DNA of 64,000 bases from Promicromonospora thailandica. GTDB taxonomy: Bacteria > Actinomycetota > Actinomycetes > Actinomycetales > Cellulomonadaceae. How positions within the stretch are numbered: the first letter of the stretch is position 1; each line of letters opens with the position of its first letter. The notes under the pieces were generated by a model. The model saw only the letters and a program-made list of their open reading frames with translations, made no database searches and was not told the origin of the DNA. The position numbers were made by a program, and so were the translations under genes. This document shows, one piece after another, positions 1 through 8,018 of the stretch. The DNA is taken from NCBI RefSeq assembly GCF_024171955.1, contig NZ_JAMTCS010000015.1:144334-208333 (forward strand). Reading direction: 5' to 3'.

Positions 1-746
1 TGCAGCGCGGCATCTACTCCAACGAGGCGGGCCAGGGCACCGGGCCCCACGCCGCGGCCGCCGCCGAGGTCTCGCACCCGGCGAAGCAGGGCTTCGCCCA
101 GTCGTTCGCGGTCTACGTCGACACGCTGTTCGTCTGCTCCGCGACGGCGTTCATCATCCTGTCGACCGGCATGTTCAACACCTTCGCGGGCGAGGCCTGG
201 CCGGGTGAGCTGATCCACGCGGGCGAGGGCGGCCTGAGCACCGACGTCGAGCCCGGCCCGGGCTTCGTGCAGCAGGGCCTCGACTCGGTGTTCCCCGGCG
301 CGGGCCCGTCGTTCATCGCCGTGGCGCTCGCGTTCTTCGCGTTCACCACGATCGTGGCGTACTACTACATGGCCGAGACGAACCTGAACTACCTCACGCG
401 CAAGATGACCAACCGGCTCGCGGCGCGGGCCATCCAGCGGGCGCTGCAGGCGCTCGTGCTCGTCTCGGTGGCGTACGGCGCCGTCACCACCGCGGGTGCG
501 GCGTGGGGCCTCGGCGACATCGGCGTCGGCTCGATGGCCTGGCTCAACATCGTCGGCATCCTGTTCCTCCAGGGCCCGGCCCTGAAGGCGCTCAAGGACT
601 ACCGCGCCCAGAAGAAGGCGGGCCTGGACCCGCAGTTCGACCCGCGCGCGCTCGGCATCGAGAACGCGACCTTCTGGGAGCTGCGCGCCGACAAGCAGCT
701 CCAGTCCGGGCACGCCGGGCCCGCGGCGCAGGGCGAGCGCGGCTAG
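1..746 (+). CDS. Alanine/glycine:cation symporter (AGCS family), C-terminal part
   Basis: This is the 3' part of a sodium- or proton-coupled amino-acid symporter of the cytoplasmic membrane. The reading frame is open from base 3, so the N-terminal part lies outside the window. The first visible residues, GIYSNEAGQGTGPHAAAAA, are the AGCS signature around the substrate site. Several hydrophobic segments follow (for example VDTLFVCSATAFIILSTGMF and SFIAVALAFFAFTTIVAYYYMAE), then a polar cytoplasmic tail. The stop codon shares a CTAG with the stop of the decayed gene on the other strand. Family assignment is secure; alanine versus glycine preference cannot be read from this fragment. Confidence 0.93.
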   Translation, partial: QRGIYSNEAGQGTGPHAAAAAEVSHPAKQGFAQSFAVYVDTLFVCSATAFIILSTGMFNTFAGEAWPGELIHAGEGGLSTDVEPGPGFVQQGLDSVFPGAGPSFIAVALAFFAFTTIVAYYYMAETNLNYLTRKMTNRLAARAIQRALQALVLVSVAYGAVTTAGAAWGLGDIGVGSMAWLNIVGILFLQGPALKALKDYRAQKKAGLDPQFDPRALGIENATFWELRADKQLQSGHAGPAAQGERG

Positions 747-876
747 CGCACGCGCTCCCCGCCCACCCACACCCCCGCGACGCGCCGCGTCGCGGGGGTG
801 TCCACGGCCGGGTCGCCGTCGACCAGGAGGAGGTCGGCACGGCGGCCCGGCTCGACGGCCCCGGTGGACAGTGCCG
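743..876 (-). pseudogene. Amidohydrolase C-terminal remnant
   Basis: About 45 minus-strand codons encode ALSTGAVEPGRRADLLLVDG followed by DPAVDTPATRRVAGVWVGGE and a stop. This is the conserved last strand and exit of metal-dependent amidohydrolases (the GxxxPGxxADLxxxDGDP...V..VW..G pattern). No metal-binding HxH barrel part exists upstream; the frame runs straight into the VOC gene, whose stop overlaps it by a few bases. I read it as the tail of a deleted amidohydrolase, left when the VOC gene was joined to the symporter. Its stop and the symporter stop share CTAG. Confidence 0.7.
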
Positions 877-1263
877 TCACACGCGGGAGTGGATCGTGAC
901 CACGTACCCGTCGGGGTCGCGGAACGAGAACTGCAGGCCGAACGGTCCCTCGAACGGCTCCTGGACGATCGGCACGCCCTGCGCCGCGAGCCGCGCGTGG
1001 ACGCCCGCGGCGTCGGCGCTGTGGAACCACACCCCGATGCCGGCACCCGGGGCGGGGACGGCGTCGAGGTCGGTCCCGGGGAACGGGTCGCGGACGGCGA
1101 ACGCTGCTCCCCCGGGCCCGGAGCTGAACACGGTCGCGGCGGGACCGGCGTCCGGCAGGCGCGTGAGCCCGACGCTCTCCTCGTAGAACCGTGCGGACGC
1201 CGCGCGGTCGCGGACCTGGAACGAGACGAAGTCCGGCCCGCTCGTCGTCGTCGTGGATGTCAT
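877..1263 (-). CDS. VOC family protein (glyoxalase/bleomycin-resistance fold)
   Basis: A 128-residue single-chain vicinal-oxygen-chelate protein. It has the paired beta-alpha-beta-beta-beta modules: FVSFQVRDRAASARFYEESVG at the N-terminus, and GVWFHSADAAGVHARLAAQG then FRDPDGYVVTIHS at the C-terminus. The start at 1263 is chosen over one 12 codons upstream because GGAGGAGC sits just before it. It is transcribed away from a MarR gene across a region with two inverted repeats, the usual layout of a MarR-controlled detoxification gene. The substrate (methylglyoxal, an antibiotic or an aromatic) cannot be inferred. Confidence 0.85.
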   Translation of the reverse strand: MTSTTTTSGPDFVSFQVRDRAASARFYEESVGLTRLPDAGPAATVFSSGPGGAAFAVRDPFPGTDLDAVPAPGAGIGVWFHSADAAGVHARLAAQGVPIVQEPFEGPFGLQFSFRDPDGYVVTIHSRV

Positions 1264-1291
1264 GGGTGCTCCTCCGGTGCTCGCCTGCTTC

Positions 1292-1340
1292 AGTGTCAAC
1301 AGCCTGACACTCAGCTCGGACCTGTGTCAAACTATTGACA
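1292..1340. promoter_or_regulatory. Two inverted repeats, candidate MarR operators
   Basis: AGTGTCAACAGCCTGACACT (1292-1311) has 7-base arms. TGTCAA-acta-TTGACA (1325-1340) has 6-base arms and ends on the A of the MarR start codon. Both carry the half-site TGTCA, and they lie between the divergent VOC and MarR genes. Binding by the adjacent MarR protein would repress both genes and itself. This is inference from position and symmetry. Confidence 0.55.
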
Positions 1341-1825
1341 TGAGCGACGACGGCCCCACGCCCGCCGAGGGTCTGGCCCTGCTGATCAAGGAGACCCAGG
1401 CGGTGCTGCACCAGCGGATGGACGAGCGGCTGCGGCCGCTCGGGCTGAGCGTGCCGCAGTACGCCTGCCTCCAGACCCTGCGGACCCGGCCCGGCATCAC
1501 GGGCTCGGAGCTGGCCCGCCGCGTGTTCGTGTCGCGGCAGTCGATGAACGTGCTGATCCAGGGCCTGGAGAAGCGCGGGCTCATCGAGCGCTCGGACCAG
1601 CCGGGGCCGCGGCGCGAGCGGGCGACCGTGCTCACGAGCGCCGCGCGCGACCTCCTCGACCAGGCCCAGGTGCGGGTGGGCGGGCTCGCGGAGTCGATGA
1701 CCGGGGACCTCGCGACGGACGACGTCGCGCACCTGTCGGCGCTGCTCACGGCCTGCCGCGACGCGCTCCTGGCCGCGGCGCCGTCGAGCACACCGTCCGG
1801 CACATCGACCGGCACCGCCCGCTGA
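1340..1825 (+). CDS. MarR family transcriptional regulator
   Basis: A 161-residue winged-helix repressor. The core runs from PQYACLQTLRTRPGITGSEL through the recognition region ARRVFVSRQSMNVLIQGLEK, followed by the wing RSDQPGPRRERATVLTSAARD. The ATG at 1340 has no ribosome site and overlaps an inverted repeat, so the transcript may be leaderless and autorepressed. It faces the VOC gene, its most likely target. The effector is unknown. Confidence 0.88.
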   Translation: MSDDGPTPAEGLALLIKETQAVLHQRMDERLRPLGLSVPQYACLQTLRTRPGITGSELARRVFVSRQSMNVLIQGLEKRGLIERSDQPGPRRERATVLTSAARDLLDQAQVRVGGLAESMTGDLATDDVAHLSALLTACRDALLAAAPSSTPSGTSTGTAR

Positions 1826-1843
1826 CCGCAGCAGGTCCGAAGG

Positions 1844-2473
1844 TCAGGACCAGTCGCCCGCCGACGTCTCGAGGGCGTCCCGCCCGCGGTCGGTGAGCGG
1901 GATCGCCGCGAGCGACGTGAGGCCGATCGTCGTGAGGCTCGCCCGGGACACGCCCGCTCCGCCGAGCGCCGCCATGCCCTCGATCAGGGCCAGGAAGAAG
2001 GCGCCGAGGGCGTCGGCGTCCGCGGTGGCGTCGACCTCGCCGGCCCCCTGCGCGTCGGCGACGCACGCGGCGTAGTGCGCGGACATGTCGTCGAACGCCT
2101 TGAGCGCCGACGCCTGGACCTCGGCGTCGCGCGCGGACAGCTCCATGGCCGCCTTCACGAACAGCGGAGGCTGCGCCTGTGCCGAGCCGTAGGTGACGGC
2201 GACCTTCACGAGCTGCGCGCGGATGCGGCCGATCGGGCTGTCGGTGCCGTGGCGCACGGCCTCCACCGCGGCGACGGCGTCCTCGGTGTCGCTCAGGAAG
2301 GCGCGCATGAACAGCTCCTTCTTGCCGCCGAAGGCGTTGTAGAGGCTCTGCCGGCCGAGCCCTGTCGCGGCGACCAGGTCGTCCACCGAGGTGCCGGCAT
2401 AGCCCGACTCGGCGAACACGCGGCCGGCCGAGGCGATGACCTCGGCCTCCTCGAACTTCCGCGGACGTGGCAT
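1844..2473 (-). CDS. TetR/AcrR family regulator
   Basis: A 209-residue one-component regulator. The N-terminal helix-turn-helix reads TSVDDLVAATGLGRQSLYNAF (about residues 27-47), with the typical KKELF after it. The C-terminal ligand domain resembles the TetR subfamily that often controls SDR or nitroreductase genes. The start at 2473 is preferred over one four codons upstream because it begins MPRPRKF with GGGAG before it. Nothing divergent is present on the other side, so it may act mainly on itself or on distant genes. It is convergent with the MarR gene. Confidence 0.86.
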   Translation of the reverse strand: MPRPRKFEEAEVIASAGRVFAESGYAGTSVDDLVAATGLGRQSLYNAFGGKKELFMRAFLSDTEDAVAAVEAVRHGTDSPIGRIRAQLVKVAVTYGSAQAQPPLFVKAAMELSARDAEVQASALKAFDDMSAHYAACVADAQGAGEVDATADADALGAFFLALIEGMAALGGAGVSRASLTTIGLTSLAAIPLTDRGRDALETSAGDWS

Positions 2474-2516
2474 CCCGGCTCCCACTCTCGTTCTACGACA
2501 GGTTTTTGACCGCAGA

Positions 2517-2529
2517 GTCCATAATGGAC
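2517..2529. promoter_or_regulatory. Palindrome in the TetR upstream region
   Basis: GTCCATAATGGAC is a 13-bp perfect palindrome about 45 bases upstream of the TetR start. On the minus strand it overlaps the -10 of a plausible promoter (TTGAAC, 17 bases, CATTAT). Its position suggests autorepression. The rest of 2474-2659 shows no gene. Confidence 0.45.
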
Positions 2530-2659
2530 CAGGGTTCTTGACTGTTCAATCCATCACCGACCGGGCACGCCGCTCGTCGCGCCCCCGCCGCGCGCTGGGC
2601 GGCGGTCTGACGACGGCGGCCCCGGTCCCCTCCGCACGGGGGCCGGGGGCGTGCCGGTG

Positions 2660-3562
2660 TCAGGCGGCCGGCCGGGTCCGGCGCCAGATCACCGCGGTGA
2701 CGACCGCCAGCAGCACGACGGGGATCACGTAGACGACCGAGCCGACACCCGCACTGCGGTCCGCGGACGCCCCGAGGTCCGTGTGCAGCACCGCCAGCAG
2801 CAGCAGCGCGAACACGTTGTTCGCCGCGTGCAGCACCACGGTCGTCTCGAGGCCCCCGGTGCGCCACGTGATGAGCGCGAACGCCGCGCCGACCGCCAGG
2901 TACTGGACGTTGATCCAGACGTCCGTGGACAGGTGGATCGCCGCGAACAGCACCGTCGAGACCACGACGCCCAGGACGAGCGCCGAACGGCGCCCGCGTC
3001 CCCAGCTCGCGGCGACGCGGAAGACGAGCCCGCGGTAGCCGTACTCCTCCCCCGCGCTCTGCAGCGGCACGACGAGCACCGAGACCAGGAACATGAGCAG
3101 CAGGTCGGCGGTGGACCAGGTGCCGACCGCGGACGGCTCCAGCACGGCGAGCACCGTCATCCAGACCGCCCACAGCGGGCCCAGGAAGAGCACCGCCCGG
3201 CCGAGCACGGCGGGCCGGAAGGCCGCGGCCACCGAGTGGAGGCTGCTGCCGCGCACGCCGTACAGCCAGCGCTGGATGAGCATGCTCCAGGGGATGAGCA
3301 GCGCCGAGGAGGCGTACGCGAAGGCCATCACGGTCGGCGTCAGCTGCCGGTCGCCGGAGCCGGCGCCCTCGCGGCCGACCAGGACGTCGACCTGGGCGCC
3401 GAGCTGGGCCGCGGCGGCGCCGAACCCCAGCAGGCCGGCGTTCAGCAGCACGATCGCGAGGATGCCCCGGCCGATGCGCCGCTTCTCGCCCGCGAGCGCC
3501 AGGTGGTACGGGGTGTCCGCGCCGGGCAGGGCGGGCGCGGTCCGCGCGGCTGCGGCGCTCAT
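2660..3562 (-). CDS. CPBP family intramembrane metalloprotease
   Basis: A 300-residue membrane protein of the CAAX-protease/bacteriocin-processing family, with about seven hydrophobic segments. The signature motifs are in order: EEYGYRG with Glu172, Glu173 and Arg177; then AAIHLSTD with His210; then HAANN with His245 and Asn248. These residues bind the metal and form the active site in characterised members. The start ATG overlaps the stop of the upstream gene (ATGA at 3559-3562), so the two are translationally coupled. A related CPBP gene lies at 11833. The substrate is unknown. Confidence 0.88.
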   Translation of the reverse strand: MSAAAARTAPALPGADTPYHLALAGEKRRIGRGILAIVLLNAGLLGFGAAAAQLGAQVDVLVGREGAGSGDRQLTPTVMAFAYASSALLIPWSMLIQRWLYGVRGSSLHSVAAAFRPAVLGRAVLFLGPLWAVWMTVLAVLEPSAVGTWSTADLLLMFLVSVLVVPLQSAGEEYGYRGLVFRVAASWGRGRRSALVLGVVVSTVLFAAIHLSTDVWINVQYLAVGAAFALITWRTGGLETTVVLHAANNVFALLLLAVLHTDLGASADRSAGVGSVVYVIPVVLLAVVTAVIWRRTRPAA

Positions 3563-4074
3563 CGCACGACGCCGATCACGCCGGTCACGATCAGGGCGGT
3601 GAGGGTGGTCCAGGCGACGATCGCGACGGCCTGCCAGACGAGGATCCGGGCCTTGCCGACGCCGGACGCGGCGAGCATGGTGGCCGTGAAGTGGGTGGGG
3701 AGCAGGAGCGGGCCGAGCAGGCTCACCCCGGGGACGCCGTAGCGCTCGTACGCGCGCTGGAACTTGGCACGGCGCACCGCGGTGCGGTCGTCCGGCACGT
3801 CGGTGCGGCCGGACGCGCCGGTCCGGCCGTTCGCCCGGCTGACGACGGCGGCGCGGGCGCCGGAGCCGAGCAGCACGAGCCCCGCGACGACGAGGAAGTT
3901 GCCGGCCATCGCGGCGACGGCGGCGACGACGGGGTGGATGCCGGCGATGATGCCGATCGCCACGCCGCCCTCGCCCTCGACGAAGGGGATGGCGCCGGCG
4001 ACGGCGACGATCAGCGGCTGGACGATCTCGGGTACGCGGCCGACGAGGTCCTGGAGAAGTTCGACGAGGTCCAT
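3559..4074 (-). CDS. Small multidrug-export-like membrane protein
   Basis: A 171-residue protein with four to five hydrophobic stretches: EIVQPLIVAVAGAIPFVEGE, IAGIHPVVAAVAAMAGNFLV, and VSLLGPLLLPTHFTATMLAA among them. The IPFVEGEGG element and the later P-LLPTHF pattern match the small integral-membrane family annotated as small multidrug export proteins. AGGAG precedes the ATG at 4074; the much longer frame upstream lacks a ribosome site. It is first in a two-gene operon with the CPBP protease, and its promoter region (4075-4227) is shared with the divergent kinase gene. Transport function is by family name only. Confidence 0.75.
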   Translation of the reverse strand: MDLVELLQDLVGRVPEIVQPLIVAVAGAIPFVEGEGGVAIGIIAGIHPVVAAVAAMAGNFLVVAGLVLLGSGARAAVVSRANGRTGASGRTDVPDDRTAVRRAKFQRAYERYGVPGVSLLGPLLLPTHFTATMLAASGVGKARILVWQAVAIVAWTTLTALIVTGVIGVVR

Positions 4075-4227
4075 GGTGTGCTCCTGGGGTGGGTGTGCCG
4101 GGGTTGTTCTCGGCGCTGACCCCAGTCCACTCCGCGGGCGGGCCGCCCAGAAGTGCCGTCCTGTCACCGGCGCACGGGTCGTTCGCATCCCGGGCCGTGA
4201 CATCTGTCATGCCCGTAACCTGGGCGG

Positions 4228-5463
4228 ATGAGCAGCAGGCGCCCGTCCGCAGCCGCCGAGCCGGCGGCGACCGACCGTGGCGCGCTGCGGCTGAGCCGGA
4301 GCATCAGCGCGACCTGGTGGTACGTCGTGCTGGCGGTCGTGAGCTTCCAGCTCTTCGTCGTGCTGCTCGTGGTGGACATCCTCGTCCGCGCCGGCGCGGG
4401 GACGGGCGCGGTCGCCGTCGTCGGCCTGACGGGGCTGCTGTGGTGGCTCGCGACGATGCCGGCGCTGCGCGAGTACCGCCGTCGGCCGGCGGACGCGCCG
4501 CTGCTGGTGCGGCGCCACCTCCTCGTGCCGCTGCTGGTGTCGGTGGCGTACGGCGTGGTGGCCGGGCTGGAGACGTGGACGTGGGTGCTGGCGGTGCTGC
4601 CCCTGATGCAGTCACTGATGCTCCTGAACTGGCCGCCGGGGGTGCGGCTCCGGCTGGTGCTGCTGGTGACCGGCCTGCTCGTGGCGCTGGCGGTCATCGA
4701 TCTGAACACCACGCTCGCGGGCTCGCGCGAGGACGCCTGGTACCAGCTCACGTTCCTCGGCGCGTCCCTGCCGGCCATCACCGTGTCGTCGCTGTGGTGG
4801 TGGGACGTGCTCGTCACGCTGGACCGAGCCCGCGCGTCGGAGGCGCGGCTCGCGGCCACGCAGGAGCGGCTGCGGCTCGCCACCGACGTGCACGACCTGC
4901 AGGGCCACCACCTGCAGGTGGTCGCGCTGCAGCTCGAGCTCGCCGAGCGGCTCATGCCGCGGGACCCGGCGGCCGGCATGGAGCAGCTGCGGGCGGCACG
5001 GGCCAGCGTGGACGACGCACGCCAGGGCACGCGGGACCTGGCGACCCGGTTCCGTTCGGTACCGCTGCGGGACGAGCTCGCCAACGCGGTGGACCTGCTG
5101 CGCGCGGCCGGCACCCGGGTCGAGTCGGTGGTGGACCCGGACGCGTCGCTGGCGCCCGCGCAGGCGCTCGGCCCCGTCATCCGGGAGACCACGACGAACG
5201 TGCTGCGGCACGGCGGCGGTCGGTGGGCCCGGCTCTCGCTGACACGGTCGGGCGGCTCGTGGCGGTACGAGATCGCGAACGACGTCGCGGGGGCCGCCGG
5301 CCCGGTGACGGCCGGGGGCGGCGCCGGGCTCGAGGGCCTCGCGCGGCGCGCGGAGGAGGCCGGCGGGGACCTGGTCTCCCGGCGTGAGGGTGAGACGTTC
5401 ACAGTGGTGGTCACGGTGCCGGACCGGCCGGACGCGGTGGCTGAGGAAGGGAAGGTCGGATGA
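4228..5463 (+). CDS. Sensor histidine kinase, DesK/NarL-partner type
   Basis: A 411-residue membrane kinase. The N-terminal half has about six transmembrane segments. A dimerisation helix follows with phospho-acceptor His222 in TDVHDLQGHHLQVV (HisKA_3 type). The short HATPase domain has the N-box-like RETTTNVLRHGG and the G-box GGGAGLEGLARRAEEAGGDL. Its stop overlaps the start of the response regulator (ATGA at 5460-5463). The absence of a large extracytoplasmic loop suggests it senses something in the membrane, as DesK senses lipid order; this is inference. Confidence 0.93.
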   Translation: MSSRRPSAAAEPAATDRGALRLSRSISATWWYVVLAVVSFQLFVVLLVVDILVRAGAGTGAVAVVGLTGLLWWLATMPALREYRRRPADAPLLVRRHLLVPLLVSVAYGVVAGLETWTWVLAVLPLMQSLMLLNWPPGVRLRLVLLVTGLLVALAVIDLNTTLAGSREDAWYQLTFLGASLPAITVSSLWWWDVLVTLDRARASEARLAATQERLRLATDVHDLQGHHLQVVALQLELAERLMPRDPAAGMEQLRAARASVDDARQGTRDLATRFRSVPLRDELANAVDLLRAAGTRVESVVDPDASLAPAQALGPVIRETTTNVLRHGGGRWARLSLTRSGGSWRYEIANDVAGAAGPVTAGGGAGLEGLARRAEEAGGDLVSRREGETFTVVVTVPDRPDAVAEEGKVG

Positions 5464-6062
5464 TCCGGGTGCTGCTGGCCGACGACGAGGGGATGATCCG
5501 GTCGGCGCTGGCCGCGCTCCTGCGGCTCGAGCCGGACATCGAGGTCGTCGCGGAGTGCGCGGACGGGACGGAGGCCGTGGCCGTGGCGCAGCGTCTGACG
5601 CCGGACGTGTGCGTGCTGGACCTCGAGATGCCGGGGCTCGACGGGGTGCAGGTCACCGAGCGGCTGAACCGCACCGTGGCCACGCGGTGCGTGATCGTCA
5701 CCCGGCACGCGCGGCCGGGGGTGCTGCGGCGCGCGCTCGCGTCGGGTGCGGCGGGCTTCCTGCCCAAGTCACGCTCGGCCGACGAGGTCGCGGCCGTGAT
5801 CCGCCGCGTCGCGAGCGGCGGGCGGTACGTCGACCCGGAGGTCGCGGCCGACGCCCTGAGCGACGAGCGCCCCCCGCTGACCGACCGTGAGCTCGACGTG
5901 CTGCGCGCGGGCCGGCACGGCGAGACCACGGGCCAGATCGCCCGCACGCTGTCGCTGGCCCCCGGCACGGTGCGCAACCACGTGTCGGCGGTGCTGGGCA
6001 AGCTCCAGGTCGGCACGCGCCAGCAGGCGGTGCTGCTGGCGGAGGAGCGCGGCTGGATCTAG
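5460..6062 (+). CDS. LuxR/NarL-type response regulator
   Basis: A 200-residue partner of the kinase at 4228. The receiver domain has the acidic pair in LLADDE, phospho-acceptor Asp54 in VLDLEMPG, and the conserved Lys in FLPKS. The C-terminal GerE helix-turn-helix is LTDRELDVLRAG through IARTLSLAPGTVRNHVSAVL. Translation is coupled to the kinase by a 4-base overlap. The nearest divergent targets are the membrane genes at 2660-4074 (export-like protein and CPBP protease), a plausible regulon by analogy with DesKR-type systems. Confidence 0.94.
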   Translation: MIRVLLADDEGMIRSALAALLRLEPDIEVVAECADGTEAVAVAQRLTPDVCVLDLEMPGLDGVQVTERLNRTVATRCVIVTRHARPGVLRRALASGAAGFLPKSRSADEVAAVIRRVASGGRYVDPEVAADALSDERPPLTDRELDVLRAGRHGETTGQIARTLSLAPGTVRNHVSAVLGKLQVGTRQQAVLLAEERGWI

Positions 6063-6115
6063 GTCCCACCGGCCTCGCGGGCTCTCCGCACGGCGGCGTT
6101 CTTCGGCGGTGCCCG

Positions 6116-7348
6116 TCACGGGCGGCTGAGCACGAGCGACACGTTCTGGCCGCCGAACCCGAACGAGTTGCTCAGCACCGCCCCCTGCAGCTCGTCGCGC
6201 CGCTCGACGACGACGTCCAGGCCGATCTCCGGGTCCAGCTGCGTCCCGGCGAGGTTGCGCGTGGGCGGGACCACGCCGTGCGCGACCGAGAGGATCGCGA
6301 CCACCGCCTCGATCGCCCCCGCCGCGCCGAACAGGTGGCCCAGGCTCGCCTTGGGCGCCGTCACGGTGGCCCGCCCGAAGAGCTCCCGGATCGCGCGCGC
6401 CTCGCCGGCGTCACCCACCGGGGTGCCCGTGGCGTGCGCGTTCACGTGGGCGACGCTGCCGGGCGCCAGGCCCGCCTGCGCCAGCGCCTTGCGCATGGCC
6501 GAGATCTGGCCTACCCCGTCGGGCGCGGGCGCGGTGATGTGGTGCGCGTCCGAGCTGATCCCCGCGCCGGCCAGCACGGCGTGGACGCGCGCGCCGCGCG
6601 CCCGGGCGTGCTCCGCGCTCTCCAGGACGACGACGGCCGCCCCCTCCGCCAGGACGAAGCCGCTGCGGTCGGCCGCGAACGGGCGTGAGGCCGACTCCGG
6701 GTCGCCGTCGTGGTGCGACAGGGCGCGCGCCTGGGCGAACCCGGCCACGGTGATCGGCGTGATCGCGGCGTCCGTGCCGCCCGCGATGACGACGTCGGCC
6801 TCGCCCGACCGGATCAGGCGCGCCCCGAGGGCCAGGGCCTCCGCGCCGGACGAGCAGGCCGACACGGGCGTGAACACGCCGCCCCGCGCCCCGTACTCGA
6901 TGCTGACCACGGCCGCGGCGGCGTTCGGCATGAGCATGGGGACGGTCCGCGGGGAGACCCGCCGCAGACCGGCCGCCTCGAGCGCGTCGTCCTCCCCCAG
7001 CAGGGTCTGCACGCCGCCGATGCCCGTACCGATCGAGGTCACGAGCCGTTCCGGGTCGACCTCTGGCGAACCGGCATCGGCCCACGCCTCGTGCGCGGCC
7101 ACCAAGGCCGCCTGCTGGGACCGGTCGAGCCGCTTGGCCTGAACCGTCGGCAGCCTGGTCGCCGGGTCCACCGCCATGACGCCGGCCGTCACGGGCGGCA
7201 GGTCCACCTCCGTCCGCCCGCCCAGCGCGTCCGCGCGCAGCCCCGACCGGCCGGCCAGCAGCGCCTCCCACGTCGTGGCGACGTCGCCGCCCAGCGGCGT
7301 GACCGCGCCGAGCCCGGTGACGACGACCTCGGTCCGCTCGCGCTCCAT
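6116..7348 (-). CDS. Beta-ketoacyl-ACP synthase, KAS II (FabF-like)
   Basis: A 410-residue thiolase-fold condensing enzyme that would extend acyl-ACP with malonyl-ACP. The catalytic triad is intact: Cys165 in VSACSSGAEA, His305 in NAHATGTPVGD, His338 in KASLGHLFGAAGA with Lys333, and a GFGGQN loop near the C-terminus. GGGAGG precedes the ATG at 7348; an upstream ATG in frame lies inside an operator and is not used. It stands alone with no ACP or reductase beside it and faces its own TetR gene across two operators. It may be a regulated accessory synthase rather than the housekeeping one. Confidence 0.92.
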   Translation of the reverse strand: MERERTEVVVTGLGAVTPLGGDVATTWEALLAGRSGLRADALGGRTEVDLPPVTAGVMAVDPATRLPTVQAKRLDRSQQAALVAAHEAWADAGSPEVDPERLVTSIGTGIGGVQTLLGEDDALEAAGLRRVSPRTVPMLMPNAAAAVVSIEYGARGGVFTPVSACSSGAEALALGARLIRSGEADVVIAGGTDAAITPITVAGFAQARALSHHDGDPESASRPFAADRSGFVLAEGAAVVVLESAEHARARGARVHAVLAGAGISSDAHHITAPAPDGVGQISAMRKALAQAGLAPGSVAHVNAHATGTPVGDAGEARAIRELFGRATVTAPKASLGHLFGAAGAIEAVVAILSVAHGVVPPTRNLAGTQLDPEIGLDVVVERRDELQGAVLSNSFGFGGQNVSLVLSRP

Positions 7349-7363
7349 GGTGAACCTCCCGAC

Positions 7364-7406
7364 TTGTATGTCATACAACGACGAGGTCCATTTGTATCAC
7401 ATACAA
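7364..7406. promoter_or_regulatory. Twin 15-bp TetR operators
   Basis: TTGTATGTCATACAA (7364-7378) and TTGTATCACATACAA (7392-7406) share half-site TTGTAT/ATACAA and lie 28 bp apart centre to centre. The AT-rich palindromes stand out sharply in this GC-rich DNA. They sit between the divergent KAS and TetR starts, the second ending 8 bases before the TetR ATG. They are very likely the binding sites of that TetR protein. Confidence 0.75.
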
Positions 7407-7414
7407 TTTGCGTC

Positions 7415-8005
7415 ATGGAGAACCGCCAGGCCGGCACGCGGACCACGCAGGGACGCGGGGACGCCACGCGCCACCGCATCCTGGAGGCGACCGCCCGGCT
7501 CTGCGTCGAGCGGCAGGGCGGCGACCTCAGCGTGGCCGAGATCGCGCGCACCGCCGGCGTCTTCCCGAACCAGGTCACATACCACTTCGGGTCCAAGGAC
7601 TCGCTACTCGTGCACGCGGCCTTCCTCGCGCTGCTGCACGACGCCGAGCGCCTGGAGAAGCTCGGCGCCCAGGCGACCGACGCCGCGGCCTTCCGGCGCG
7701 GCATCGCCCGGGTGGTGCTGACGCTCCCGTCCCTGCCCGCCGTCGCGCGGGCGCTCGCCGCGGGGATCTCCCGGCCGGACCTCGCCCCGGTCGTCGACCG
7801 GCACCTGCAGCTGCTGTTCCGCCAGTCGGAGCGCTACGTCCGGCGCCTCGCGGACGGCCGGGGCTGGGCCACGGGCCGTCCGCCCCACGTCGAGGTGCGC
7901 ACCTTCTGGAGCACCGCCCTGGGTGCGATGCTGCTCGCCCGGGCAGGCGTCGGCGGCACACCGGCGGACCTCGACCTGGCGAGCACGCTCACCCTGCACG
8001 AGTGA
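7415..8005 (+). CDS. TetR family regulator of the KAS gene
   Basis: A 196-residue regulator. The helix-turn-helix is LSVAEIARTAGVFPNQVTYHF, followed by GSKDSLLVHAA. The PNQVTYHFGSK variant marks a subfamily distinct from the other TetR proteins here. The ATG lies 8 bases after an operator with no ribosome site, pointing to a leaderless, autoregulated transcript. Control of a fatty-acid condensing enzyme suggests an acyl-CoA or other lipid ligand (inference). It is convergent with the SDR gene at 8019. Confidence 0.88.
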   Translation: MENRQAGTRTTQGRGDATRHRILEATARLCVERQGGDLSVAEIARTAGVFPNQVTYHFGSKDSLLVHAAFLALLHDAERLEKLGAQATDAAAFRRGIARVVLTLPSLPAVARALAAGISRPDLAPVVDRHLQLLFRQSERYVRRLADGRGWATGRPPHVEVRTFWSTALGAMLLARAGVGGTPADLDLASTLTLHE

Positions 8006-8018
8006 GGCGCGGACCCCG

